Assembly (NCBI GenBank): GCA_963975885.1
Contig: CAXBIS010000001.1
Span: 248,001 to 312,000, forward strand
Length of the DNA: 64,000 nt
Source of the DNA: Pseudazoarcus sp963975885
Lineage (GTDB): Bacteria > Pseudomonadota > Gammaproteobacteria > Burkholderiales > Rhodocyclaceae
Direction: 5' to 3'
Shown: positions 1-6,466 of the stretch, piece after piece
How positions within the stretch are numbered: the stretch's first letter is position 1
How the letters are laid out: each line of letters begins with the position of its first letter
Translations under genes and position numbers: made by a program
The notes under the pieces: model-generated
Database searches by the model: none
Told to the model about the DNA's origin: nothing
The model's input: the letters and a program-made list of their open reading frames with translations, nothing else

Positions 1-486
1 GCTGATGCCGATGAGCGCACCGTAGATTCCCCACACCGTCCCGAACAGGCCGACGAAGGGCGCGGTCGAACCGATCGAGGCGAGCACCGTCAGGCCGGAT
101 TCGAGTTTCGCCGTGGACAGCGCAATCGACTTGCGCATCGCGCGGGTCAGGAACTCGTCCCCGTCGAGTGTGCCGCCCAGCGTGTCCGCCGCGGTGTGAC
201 GGCGCAGATGTTCGGAGGCGGCCATGCCCTGGCGGGCGAGCGCCTCGAACGGCGAATCGGGCGCGCCTCGCGACAGGCGTGCGAGGCCTTCGTCCAGGCT
301 GGCGGCTCGCCAGAACGACTCGACCGCATCGTCCTGGCGACGGGCGCGGAGCTGGCGCAGCACGCGCACCGCGATGAGATACCAGCTCGCCACCGACATC
401 ACGACCAGCGTGAACGCGACGAGCTTGATGACGAGATCGGATTGCACCCAGAGATGGGCGAGCCCGAAGCTATCTTCGACGGCCAT
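1..486 (-). CDS. exbB: ExbB/TolQ/MotA-family proton channel protein, 3' end beyond window
   Basis: Reading leftward from an ATG at 484-486, 162 codons are open to the window edge, so the C-terminus is missing. A membrane segment near residues 18-40 is followed by a cytoplasmic region and then a conserved block with STAPFVGLFGTVWGIYGAL, typical of the ExbB/TolQ proton-channel core. In this family the protein forms the inner-membrane channel that energises TonB with the proton motive force. It starts six bases after the tonB stop, so the two are almost certainly co-transcribed, and exbD would be expected next to the left. TolQ is the alternative, but the tonB and iron neighbours favour ExbB. 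Confidence 0.9.
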   Translation of the reverse strand, partial: MAVEDSFGLAHLWVQSDLVIKLVAFTLVVMSVASWYLIAVRVLRQLRARRQDDAVESFWRAASLDEGLARLSRGAPDSPFEALARQGMAASEHLRRHTAADTLGGTLDGDEFLTRAMRKSIALSTAKLESGLTVLASIGSTAPFVGLFGTVWGIYGALIGIS

Positions 487-492
487 TGTGAT

Positions 493-1662
493 TTATCCCT
501 CCAGTTTGAATACGACGGGTACGAGCACCCAGGCATCGACTTCGCGCTCGCCTTTACGGGCGGGCACGAAGCGCCAGCGTTGAACGGCGCTGCGTGCGGC
601 CGAGTCCAGCCGGCTGGAGCCGGAGCTTTCCTCGACTTCGATGTTCTTCGCCTGCCCCTGGGCGGAGACGAATACGCGCAGCAGTACGCGCCCTTCCTCG
701 CGCATTCTGCGCGACAGCGCCGGATAGGCGGGCGGCGGGTTGTCCAGATAGGCGGCGTCGTAGCGCGCGTCGGTGACCCCCTGCTGCGACGGCGGCGGCG
801 CGGCCGGTTCGGGCGCGGGCGGCGCTTCGGCCACGGATGGCAACGCCGGCTGCGCGGGCGAGGGCGCGGGGGGCTTGCGTGTCTCGGGCCGGGGCGAAGG
901 TTTGGGCGGCGGTGGCGGCAGAACGGGCATTGCGTCGCGGACCTTCGCCGTGCGTTGCGGCGGCGGCTCGGGACGCGGTGACGGGGATGTCTGCGCCAGT
1001 GGCTCGGTATCCGGTTCGGGTCGCGCGTCGGGCGCGGATTCGGGCGTCGGCGCGACGGCCGAGGGCAATGCCGGCGCCTGTTCGGTGGGCCGAGGCTGAG
1101 CCTGAGCGAGCGGAAGCGGCGCCGATGCAGGCATGGCTTCGGCCAGTTGCAGCGGCTCGTTGCCCGATGGCGCTGCGGGCAGGGGCTCCGCGGCCGGTAC
1201 GGGCAACGGATTCGCCTGTTCGGGCCGGGGCGGCGTGGGCGCGGGCTGCATCGGTTCGGGTGCCGGTGCGCTCATCGCGGCAGGCGCGGGCGGTGACACT
1301 TCGGCGACGACTTCGGGCTGCGGCTCGGGCGGTGGCGCCAGTGTCGCGGGTTCCGGCGGAGGGGGCTCGGGGCGAGCTTCGGGTTCGGGAGCCGGGTCGG
1401 GAAGTGGCTCGGGTTCAGGCTGCGGTTCGGGCGGCGACTCCTGGACGGCCGGCGCATCGGGAGGCGCTTCGGAGGCCTGTTCGACGTCGGTATCCGCCGT
1501 GACCAGCGAGACCGAGAACGGAATGTCCACGGTCTCGATCGGCTCCGGCTGGAAACGCGCGATCGCGACCACGCCGGCCGTGTGCAAGGCGACGACCAGA
1601 GCGAGCAGAACGCGACGTTCGCGGTGCGAGCCGTCGAGGCTGGAGGCGGTTCGACGGCTCAT
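493..1662 (-). CDS. tonB: TonB-family energy transducer with long proline-rich spacer
   Basis: 389 residues. One N-terminal membrane anchor lies near residues 17-36, followed by about 230 residues dominated by Pro, Glu and Ala (PEPQPEP-like runs) that should span the periplasm. The C-terminal TonB domain (about residues 300-389) carries the YPALSRRMREEGRVLLRV block and ends in RWRFVPARKGEREVDAWVLVPVVFKLEG-type sequence. TonB couples ExbB/ExbD energy to outer-membrane receptors for iron chelates or heme. The gene lies directly upstream of exbB and downstream of the hemP-bfd-bfr group, so an iron-uptake role is likely. The spacer is long for TonB but typical in character. Confidence 0.9.
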   Translation of the reverse strand: MSRRTASSLDGSHRERRVLLALVVALHTAGVVAIARFQPEPIETVDIPFSVSLVTADTDVEQASEAPPDAPAVQESPPEPQPEPEPLPDPAPEPEARPEPPPPEPATLAPPPEPQPEVVAEVSPPAPAAMSAPAPEPMQPAPTPPRPEQANPLPVPAAEPLPAAPSGNEPLQLAEAMPASAPLPLAQAQPRPTEQAPALPSAVAPTPESAPDARPEPDTEPLAQTSPSPRPEPPPQRTAKVRDAMPVLPPPPPKPSPRPETRKPPAPSPAQPALPSVAEAPPAPEPAAPPPSQQGVTDARYDAAYLDNPPPAYPALSRRMREEGRVLLRVFVSAQGQAKNIEVEESSGSSRLDSAARSAVQRWRFVPARKGEREVDAWVLVPVVFKLEG

Positions 1663-1886
1663 CGGATCAGGAATTCGAGCGCGATTGCGGCGGCGCTGAT
1701 GACCGCGAGGGTGCGCGGTACGGAAAAGGCCACGGGGCGAGCGCCACCGCGTGGCCGGTCAGCTTGGTGGCGAAACGATGCCATTGGTCCAGTTCCCGGT
1801 TCGGGTCTCGTTGTGTAGCGGGTCGTGAGCGGGAACCGGCGATCTGAACGCGGGGGCGCCAGCAAGGCCCCCCGCGGTGCTCGCAA
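1663..1886. other. Intergenic region between bfr and tonB
   Basis: These 224 bases separate the bfr stop from the tonB start on the minus strand. An open frame of 75 codons crosses it but is rich in Arg and Pro with no family resemblance, so I do not call a gene. The tonB promoter should lie here. I see no convincing -10/-35 pair. Confidence 0.4.
1850..1875 (-). terminator. Possible hairpin downstream of bfr
   Basis: A GC-rich inverted repeat (gcggggg paired with cccccgc, about 11-base loop) lies 12 bases beyond the bfr stop. There is no clear T-run after it on the minus strand, so it is a weak or Rho-assisted terminator at best. Confidence 0.35.
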
Positions 1887-2363
1887 TCAGCTCTCCGTGT
1901 TCATCTGGGACTGGAGGTAGTTCTGCAGTCCGACCCGGTCGATCAGCTCGATCTGTGTCTCGAGATAATCGATGTGCTCCTCGGTGTCCGAGAGAATCTC
2001 CTCGAACAGTTCGCGCGAAACGTAGTCCTTACAGGACTCACAGTAGGCGACGGCCTCGATCAGGTGCGTGCGACCGCCGGTCTCGACCTTGAGGTCGCCG
2101 GCCAGGCATTCGGGTACGTTCTCGCCGATGAGCAGCTTGTCCAGGTTCTGCAGGTTGGGCAGTCCCTCGAGGAAGAGAATGCGCTCGATGAGCATGTCGG
2201 CATGCTTCATCTCCTCGATTGACTCATCGTACTCGTGCTGCCCGAGCTTGCCCAGACCCCAGTTCTTGTACATGCGTGCATGCAGGAAGTACTGGTTGAT
2301 TGCGGTCAGCTCGATGGTCAGCTGGCGGTTCAGATGCTGGATGACCTTCTTGTCGCCTTTCAT
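1887..2363 (-). CDS. bfr: Bacterioferritin (ferroxidase Glu127 replaced by Thr)
   Basis: 158 residues from the ATG at 2361-2363; the upstream extension of the frame overlaps bfd and is not needed. It is a four-helix-bundle iron-storage protein forming 24-mers with heme between subunits. By the E. coli numbering, Glu18, Glu51, His54, Glu94 and His130 of the ferroxidase site are present, and Met52 (heme ligand) is in EMKHAD. Position 127, normally Glu, is Thr in SDTEEHIDYLE, so the di-iron site may be weakened. Bacteria with two Bfr subunits often have one altered copy (family knowledge). The start overlaps the bfd stop by four bases (ATGA), so the genes are translationally coupled. Confidence 0.93.
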   Translation of the reverse strand: MKGDKKVIQHLNRQLTIELTAINQYFLHARMYKNWGLGKLGQHEYDESIEEMKHADMLIERILFLEGLPNLQNLDKLLIGENVPECLAGDLKVETGGRTHLIEAVAYCESCKDYVSRELFEEILSDTEEHIDYLETQIELIDRVGLQNYLQSQMNTES

Positions 2364-2602
2364 AACGCCTCCAGAATGAGAGCAGGGGCGACGCTGCCGG
2401 CACGCGCCGGGATCGGGTTCCATGAGCGATCGGCGCGCTTGTCGAGCGCGGAAGCGAGGCAGCGCCGCGCGGATTCCGCGCAGCAGGTGCAGTCGGCCGT
2501 CACCCCGAGCTGGTTGCGCAGGTCGCGCATGCGGCAGGCGCCGCTCTCGACGGCCTGTTCAATCTGCTTTTCGGTGACTGCATTGCAAATGCAAATGTAC
2601 AT
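2360..2602 (-). CDS. bfd: Bacterioferritin-associated ferredoxin
   Basis: 80 residues from the ATG at 2600-2602. The [2Fe-2S] ligands are Cys4 and Cys6 (MYICICNAV) and Cys38 and Cys41 (ADCTCCAES), matching the E. coli spacing. Bfd reduces bacterioferritin to release stored iron. The C-terminus past residue 60 is an unusual Pro/Ala-rich tail. A longer start at 2653 would add 17 residues with no family support. It sits between hemP and bfr, all in the same direction, and is expected to be Fur-regulated. Confidence 0.92.
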   Translation of the reverse strand: MYICICNAVTEKQIEQAVESGACRMRDLRNQLGVTADCTCCAESARRCLASALDKRADRSWNPIPARAGSVAPALILEAL

Positions 2603-2649
2603 CCGGGAGCCTCGCTTGGAAACCGTGCCGCCGCCTGTGGCGGCTGCGT

Positions 2650-2850
2650 TCATTTGGTCAGGATCAGTTTGCCGCTGCGCGTGGCGCGCAGCACGTAGCG
2701 CGTGCCGTGATGGTCGATCGCGATGCAGCTCTGCCCTTGCAGCAACTGGGTGCTGGGCAGCGCGCAGCGCGATCGGTCGTCGTCCACCGTGTCCTCGTCG
2801 CGGCCGTCGCCGGCAGGGCGTTCGCAGGGAGTGGCGTGGGCCTGATGCAT
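2650..2850 (-). CDS. hemP: Hemin uptake protein HemP
   Basis: 66 residues from the ATG at 2848-2850. The C-terminal half carries the HemP signature: STQLLQGQSC, then HHGTRYVLRATRSGKLILTK at the very end. HemP is a small protein found with heme or siderophore uptake genes and in some betaproteobacteria acts as a regulator of heme uptake (family knowledge). The N-terminal 30 residues are variable and acidic. A TTG start at 2880 would fall inside the probable Fur box, so the ATG is preferred. It is the first gene of hemP-bfd-bfr. Confidence 0.88.
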   Translation of the reverse strand: MHQAHATPCERPAGDGRDEDTVDDDRSRCALPSTQLLQGQSCIAIDHHGTRYVLRATRSGKLILTK

Positions 2851-2869
2851 GACATTGCTATCGAACACA

Positions 2870-2888
2870 AATGAAAACAATTCGCATT
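2870..2888 (-). promoter_or_regulatory. Putative Fur box upstream of hemP
   Basis: On the plus strand this reads aatgaaaacaattcgcatt, an imperfect inverted repeat with AATG/CATT ends and AT-rich centre, resembling Fur boxes of the AATGAGAATNATTCTCATT type. It lies 20 bases ahead of the hemP ATG. Called by eye only. Confidence 0.5.
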
Positions 2889-2933
2889 TAACAGCAAGAG
2901 TGCAAGCGGGTCAAGTGCAGTGTCGCGACGGAC

Positions 2934-3719
2934 TCAGCGTCGCGGAGGGCGGGCCAGCATCACCGCGCCGATGACGATCATCGGTACGCAGAGCCACTGA
3001 GCCGTGGAAAGCCCGAGCGAGAGGGTGCCGAACAGGCCCGGATCGGGTGTGCGGAAGAACTCGGCGGCGAAACGCAGCACGCCGTATCCGACCAGGAAGA
3101 CGGCTGAGACTGCTCCGGTCGCGCGCGGCCGGGCGGCGTACAGCCACAGGATCACGAACAGCAGCAGGCCTTCCCCGGCAGCCTGGTAGAGCTGGCTGGG
3201 GTGGCGCGGCAACTCGTCGACCCACGGGAAGATCATTGCCCAGGGCAGGTCGGCGGGGGCGGGGCGTCCCCACAGCTCACCATTGATGAAGTTGCCGATG
3301 CGACCCAGGGCGAGACCCACCGGAACCAGCGGGGCGATGAAGTCGGTGATCTCCCAGAAGCGTCGCCCGTGCATGCGACCGTACAGCCACATGGCTGCGA
3401 GCACACCCAGGAAGCCGCCGTGAAAGCTCATGCCGCCCTTCCAGATCTTGATGATCTCGAGCGGGTTGGAAAAATAGTACGCAGGCTGGAAGAACAGCAC
3501 TTCGCCCAGGCGCCCACCCACGATTACGCCGAGCATACCGAAGAAGAGCAGGTCGTCGATGTGCCTGCCTTCCCAGCCCAGGTCGGGCCGACGCCGCGCG
3601 TGAATCCGCCCCAGGCCCATGAACAACGCAAATGCGGCCAGATACATCAGGCCGTACCAGTGGATGGACACCGGTCCGAGGCTGATGGCAACAGGGTCGA
3701 AGCGTGGGTGGACGAGCAT
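2934..3719 (-). CDS. lgt: Phosphatidylglycerol-prolipoprotein diacylglyceryl transferase
   Basis: 261 residues, a normal Lgt length, with about seven membrane segments. Motifs seen are MSFHGGFLG (catalytic His region, near residue 100) and the Lgt signature GRIGNFINGELWGR (near residue 140). The enzyme transfers diacylglycerol from phosphatidylglycerol to the lipobox cysteine of prolipoproteins in the inner membrane. It would act on the lipoproteins predicted here, such as GspD and the 46708 protein. It is divergent from the 3806 coiled-coil gene. Confidence 0.97.
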   Translation of the reverse strand: MLVHPRFDPVAISLGPVSIHWYGLMYLAAFALFMGLGRIHARRRPDLGWEGRHIDDLLFFGMLGVIVGGRLGEVLFFQPAYYFSNPLEIIKIWKGGMSFHGGFLGVLAAMWLYGRMHGRRFWEITDFIAPLVPVGLALGRIGNFINGELWGRPAPADLPWAMIFPWVDELPRHPSQLYQAAGEGLLLFVILWLYAARPRATGAVSAVFLVGYGVLRFAAEFFRTPDPGLFGTLSLGLSTAQWLCVPMIVIGAVMLARPPRR

Positions 3720-3805
3720 GGCTGGCGGAGTGGGCCGGGGGCATGGCGGGCCACCGCGGGGCGCGGCTGCCAGCGTTCTTGACCGGGTTCCGGGCGGACA
3801 CTAAC

Positions 3806-4018
3806 ATGCCGCGCATGAACAGCGAAATCGTGCGCCTTGAGGAACTGGTCGAACAGGTCGTGACCCTGCACGACGCCGGCCGGGCCGAACTGCGCGCTGC
3901 GCGTTCGCGCATTGCCGCGCTCGAGGCGGAAAATCACAGGCTGACCGAGAAACTCGGCGGCGCCATCGAGCGTCTCGAGGCCCTGCTCGACAAGCTGCCC
4001 AGCGCTGAAGAGAACTGA
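3806..4018 (+). CDS. Small coiled-coil protein upstream of zapA (TIGR02449/ZapB-like)
   Basis: About 70 residues from ATG 3806 (or ATG 3815). The protein is almost entirely a heptad-rich helix (RLEELVEQVVTLH, RIAALEAENHRLTEKL, RLEALLDKL), hence a predicted coiled coil. Proteins like this sit just ahead of zapA in many beta- and gammaproteobacteria and are suspected division-associated factors; function is inferred from position only. It ends one base before the zapA ATG, so the pair is one operon. Longer starts overlap the divergent lgt and are unlikely. Confidence 0.8.
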   Translation: MPRMNSEIVRLEELVEQVVTLHDAGRAELRAARSRIAALEAENHRLTEKLGGAIERLEALLDKLPSAEEN

Positions 4019-4019
4019 C

Positions 4020-4322
4020 ATGGCCGACGACTCGATCGAGATCAGCCTGGGCGGCAAGGAATATCGCGTCGCCTGCCCCGAGGCCGAGCGCGACAGCCTG
4101 CTCGAAGCCGCTTCCCTGCTCGACGCGCGACTGCGCGAGCTGGCCGGAAAAACCGGTGCGACCGGCGAGAAGCTGGCGGTCATGACAGCGCTCAATGTGG
4201 CCCACGAATTCATCGAATTCCAGCGCGCCGGCGGGTTTGACATGCCCGAACTCCGGCGTAGAATCGGAGACGTCAATGCACGTCTCGAAGACGCTCTGGC
4301 GCGCCAGGAAAAGCTCTTCTGA
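4020..4322 (+). CDS. zapA: Cell division protein ZapA
   Basis: 100 residues. The start IEISLGGKEYRVACPEAERDSLLEAA is typical of ZapA, followed by a long C-terminal helix with AVMTALNVAHEFIEFQR. ZapA binds FtsZ and cross-links protofilaments at the Z-ring. It follows the coiled-coil gene with a one-base gap and is followed by 6S RNA, the same order as in E. coli zapA-ssrS. The last 80 bases of the gene contain a good sigma-70 promoter that probably serves the 6S RNA. Confidence 0.95.
   Translation: MADDSIEISLGGKEYRVACPEAERDSLLEAASLLDARLRELAGKTGATGEKLAVMTALNVAHEFIEFQRAGGFDMPELRRRIGDVNARLEDALARQEKLF
4237..4264 (+). promoter_or_regulatory. Sigma-70 promoter inside zapA 3' end, likely for 6S RNA
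   Basis: TTGACA at 4237-4242 and TAGAAT at 4259-4264, with a 16-base spacer. The -35 is a consensus match and the -10 differs by one base. The start site would be near 4271, about 75 bases ahead of the mature 6S RNA, implying a processed precursor like the long E. coli 6S transcript. The match is clear; its activity is inference. Confidence 0.6.
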
Positions 4323-4345
4323 GGCCGCCTGGTGCGGCGTGCAAA

Positions 4346-4532
4346 GCTCAATCCCCTGCGGTGTTCGTGGAAGCCGTAGATTCCTTGAACCAATGCTCGA
4401 GAGCATGGTTGCTGACGGCGAATCTGCTGTGCGAGCGCCCCCAGTCGGGCGCACCTGATGCGGACGCAGAAGCGACCACCCTGAACCACCGGTTCAGGAT
4501 GCCCGGCCAACACGGCACAAGCGGGGGACCAT
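4346..4532 (+). ncRNA. ssrS: 6S RNA
   Basis: The region directly after zapA folds as 6S RNA. The ends can pair (atcccctgcggtgttcg near 4351 with ccaacacggcacaagcggggga near 4507-4528), enclosing a long, interrupted hairpin with an open central bubble (regions around 4377-4400 and 4470-4495). The position after zapA matches 6S in many proteobacteria. 6S RNA binds sigma-70 RNA polymerase and dampens transcription in stationary phase. The exact ends are estimated from the terminal helix. Confidence 0.85.
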
Positions 4533-4567
4533 ACGTTTCCGGACGCCTTCAGTGACGCTCCGGATTG

Positions 4568-4603
4568 AAAACGCCCGGCCATTTTGGCCGGGCGTTTTTT
4601 TTT
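4568..4603 (+). terminator. Rho-independent terminator after 6S RNA
   Basis: A strong hairpin, acgcccggcc / ggccgggcgt with a four-base loop, is followed by nine T residues. It closes the zapA-6S transcription unit. The A-run on its left also makes it a possible terminator for the convergent minus-strand gene ending at 4656. Confidence 0.93.
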
Positions 4604-4655
4604 GCGTCGATGAATCCGCAGGCCGGGCTGCCAGACGCGACCGGTCTCGTGCAGG

Positions 4656-5042
4656 CTAGTCCGGGCGGGAACCGGGAGAGCGGCCGGCGCGAGTCGGTCG
4701 CCGTCGCCTGCCGGTCGCCCCCAGCGCCTGACTCAGCGCAGGCGCCTGTCGGACCAGCGCGTCGAGTCCGTCAGCATCGAGTTCAAGACACAGCGTGTCG
4801 GTTGCGGCAATTCCGCTGCATTGCCCGAGCAGCGTTGCACCGGCCTCCAGCACGATCGCGTCGTCGCCGGACAGTTCGATGCGGCCGCGTCGGACGATGC
4901 ATAAGCCGCCGTCCGGTACGACGGACTGACCGCGCGCGTAGTAGCGGCTCTGAAGGCGCTTGGCGAGAAACTCGATCTGCGCGGGCGGAATCGACGAATA
5001 CGGGCGGTGCGCGCGCAGGAATACGATCAGGGACTGCAGCAT
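4656..5042 (-). CDS. Stand-alone cyclic-nucleotide-binding-like domain protein, probably truncated
   Basis: 128 residues from ATG 5040-5042 (an ATG at 5082-5084 would add 14). Residues 1-110 resemble the N-terminal cNMP-binding (CAP_ED) domain of CBS/DUF294 signalling proteins that accompany DUF4212/symporter loci: FLRAHRPYSSIPPAQIEFLAKRL, YYARGQSVV, then a beta-roll with GGLCIVRRGRIELSG. No CBS or nucleotidyltransferase domain follows; the frame ends in an Arg/Pro/Gly tail just before the 6S terminator. It has its own sigma-54 promoter and paired operators, so it seems still to be expressed with the transporter. Function is unknown. Confidence 0.7.
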   Translation of the reverse strand: MLQSLIVFLRAHRPYSSIPPAQIEFLAKRLQSRYYARGQSVVPDGGLCIVRRGRIELSGDDAIVLEAGATLLGQCSGIAATDTLCLELDADGLDALVRQAPALSQALGATGRRRRPTRAGRSPGSRPD

Positions 5043-5120
5043 TGTGACCGCGGGGGAGGCTTCGCGGACTCGGGTACCGGGCATGTTTCGGCTCGTTCTA
5101 AAGACCTCGCCCGTTCTGCT

Positions 5121-5136
5121 TGCAAGCCTTGTGCCC
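5121..5136 (-). promoter_or_regulatory. Sigma-54 promoter of the cNMP-binding-like gene
   Basis: On the minus strand this reads GGGCAC-N5-TTGCA, one mismatch from the TGGCAC-N5-TTGCA sigma-54 consensus (-24/-12). It lies about 80 bases ahead of the 5042 start and 53 bases downstream (in the transcription direction) of the operator pair at 5189-5222. Confidence 0.7.
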
Positions 5137-5188
5137 GGTTGAGCCTGCCTCTCCATGCGCCATTGCGGGTGTTGCACGGCTGCGCGCT

Positions 5189-5222
5189 GTTACCGGAGGT
5201 AGCGCCTGCTACGAAGGGTAAC
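5189..5222. promoter_or_regulatory. Tandem operator pair, GTTAC-N5-GTAGC and GCTAC-N5-GTAAC
   Basis: Two near-palindromes lie at 5189-5203 and 5208-5222, each one base from GTTAC-N5-GTAAC, centre-to-centre 19 bases. The same element and spacing occur at 8699-8732. Their place upstream of the sigma-54 promoter at 5121-5136 suits binding sites of the NtrC-type regulator encoded at 8744-10075. Confidence 0.65.
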
Positions 5223-5286
5223 GCCGCTCCTCCGGGAACGTCCGGCGACGTGTCGGGCCAGGGCTCGGGTGGCTGGAAACAAGCCC

Positions 5287-5292
5287 TATAAT
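5287..5292 (+). promoter_or_regulatory. -10 element of the 5323 gene
   Basis: A perfect TATAAT lies 30 bases ahead of the GTG at 5323. No good -35 is seen at 16-18 bases, so activity may depend on an activator or extended contacts. Confidence 0.5.
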
Positions 5293-5322
5293 GGGGCACG
5301 TTCGACAGCGCGAGGTCATCCG

Positions 5323-6036
5323 GTGAGCATAGACAGGGAAACGGGATTTGCGGAAGTCGGTGAGCGCCGGCCGGTGAAGCTGGAAGAGAGCAGGCTGATC
5401 GGATTGATGCGTCAGTTGCGCAACTACGTGGGTCTGGGGCGCAAGCGCGAGGACCCGGTGCGTGACGCCGACGGCCTGGCGCGTTTTCTCGACACGCGCG
5501 CGAGTTTCGTCGCGCAGACCTCGCTGTATGGCTACCTGCGCACGCGTGCGGGCATGCGTTACCCTGAATTGTTCGACGACGACCCGTTCGTCACCAGCAT
5601 CAACATTGCCAAATGGCAGATATGGCTTGCGTGTCTGTCCGACCTCGCGGTCTATTCCGGTGCGCTGCTCTCACGCGAGAGTGGTTCGCAAGAGCACGAT
5701 GTACGCGCCATCGTGAGCGGCGCAGTCGAAGACATTCTGACCCGTACCGGTGTACCCGAAGAGGCTGGAGAGGCCTTTGCTCCAGGCGTACAGCAGGTCC
5801 GGCATCGCGTGGCCGAATGCGACTGGGCCGTGCTCGGCGATGACGAAGCCGCCTTCACGGAAAGCCCGGGGGCGCTGGTCGAATGGGCGCCGATCGTTGA
5901 TCATCTGAAGCAGCTCGACGCCGAGATCGTGCGCAATTCGGTGCGGTTTCGCTGGCAGGAAGTGCGACGCGACCTGCGCCGCAGCCTCGACGCCGCGGCG
6001 GTGCTCAGGGCAGGATCATCTTCAGCAGATAGGTGA
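5323..6036 (+). CDS. Uncharacterised soluble protein of the symporter locus
   Basis: 237 residues from GTG 5323; the frame is open 18 codons further up but those would cross the TATAAT promoter. There is no signal peptide or membrane segment. The protein looks mainly helical, with conserved-looking stretches RQLRNYVGLGRKRED, SLYGYLRTRAGMRYPELFDDD and NIAKWQIWLACLSDLAVYSG, and a polar C-terminus. I do not recognise the family. It is divergent from the cNMP-binding-like gene and its 3' end overlaps the convergent 6005-6361 gene by 32 bases. Context links it to the symporter and regulator cluster, but no function can be assigned. Confidence 0.75.
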   Translation: MSIDRETGFAEVGERRPVKLEESRLIGLMRQLRNYVGLGRKREDPVRDADGLARFLDTRASFVAQTSLYGYLRTRAGMRYPELFDDDPFVTSINIAKWQIWLACLSDLAVYSGALLSRESGSQEHDVRAIVSGAVEDILTRTGVPEEAGEAFAPGVQQVRHRVAECDWAVLGDDEAAFTESPGALVEWAPIVDHLKQLDAEIVRNSVRFRWQEVRRDLRRSLDAAAVLRAGSSSADR

Positions 6037-6361
6037 CGCCGAGCGCGATCTCGCTCTCGAGCGGGAAGGACAGCATGCCCATCACCGAATAGCCGAGCAA
6101 CCAGGGCATCAGGTAGAAGCGCGCCATGAAGAAGAACCACGCCACGTAGAGTGGCACCATGGGTGCGATCAAAAAGCCCGGCGTGATCGGCGCGAACACG
6201 CGCAGCAGCGGGTCGGTGACGCGGATGAAGAAACGGCTGAAGAAGAACTTGCTTTCCTCTGGCAGGAAAAGCCGCATGCCGAACCGGCCGATCAGCGTCC
6301 ACATGATCATGCCGAGTACGTAGTCCAGCGCGATCGCCCAGCCGGGAATTCCTTCGATCAT
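6005..6361 (-). CDS. Small integral membrane protein downstream of the symporter
   Basis: 118 residues from ATG 6359-6361. Three to four hydrophobic segments are seen (IALDYVLGMIMWTLIG, TDPLLRVFAPITPGFLIAPMV, LYVAWFFFMARFYLMPWLLGY, LGVTYLLKMI). The arrangement with an amphipathic RFFIRVTDPLLRVF stretch is loosely like YggT-type proteins, but this is not a firm assignment. It follows the symporter gene on the same strand, though a terminator at 6412-6443 stands between them. The tail-to-tail overlap with the 5323 gene is 32 bases. Confidence 0.75.
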   Translation of the reverse strand: MIEGIPGWAIALDYVLGMIMWTLIGRFGMRLFLPEESKFFFSRFFIRVTDPLLRVFAPITPGFLIAPMVPLYVAWFFFMARFYLMPWLLGYSVMGMLSFPLESEIALGVTYLLKMILP

Positions 6362-6392
6362 TGGCGCACTCCGCTCAGGATCCAGATGAAGT

Positions 6393-6410
6393 GGCCCCGT
6401 GTCCGGGGCC
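6393..6410 (-). other. Perfect inverted repeat ahead of the 118-residue membrane protein
   Basis: GGCCCCG and CGGGGCC flank a four-base loop, between the symporter terminator and the next gene. It could be a second terminator stem or a leader hairpin; the sequence does not decide. Confidence 0.45.
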
Positions 6411-6411
6411 G

Positions 6412-6443
6412 AAAAAAGCCGGGGCGAGTTGCCTCGCCCCGGC
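6412..6443 (-). terminator. Rho-independent terminator of the symporter gene
   Basis: On the minus strand an 11-base-pair stem (GCCGGGGCGAG with CTCGCCCCGGC, four-base loop) is followed by six T residues, 24 bases past the symporter stop at 6467. Confidence 0.88.
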
Positions 6444-6466
6444 CTTGTCATGACACCTTCAGATCA

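Noticed and set aside
1100..1380. Repetitive GGCTCGGG-like pattern in tonB considered as a DNA repeat array
   Set aside because: It encodes the Pro/Glu spacer of TonB; units are irregular and explained by the protein.
1659..1886. 75-codon frame between bfr and tonB
   Set aside because: Arg/Pro-rich, no ribosome site, no family.
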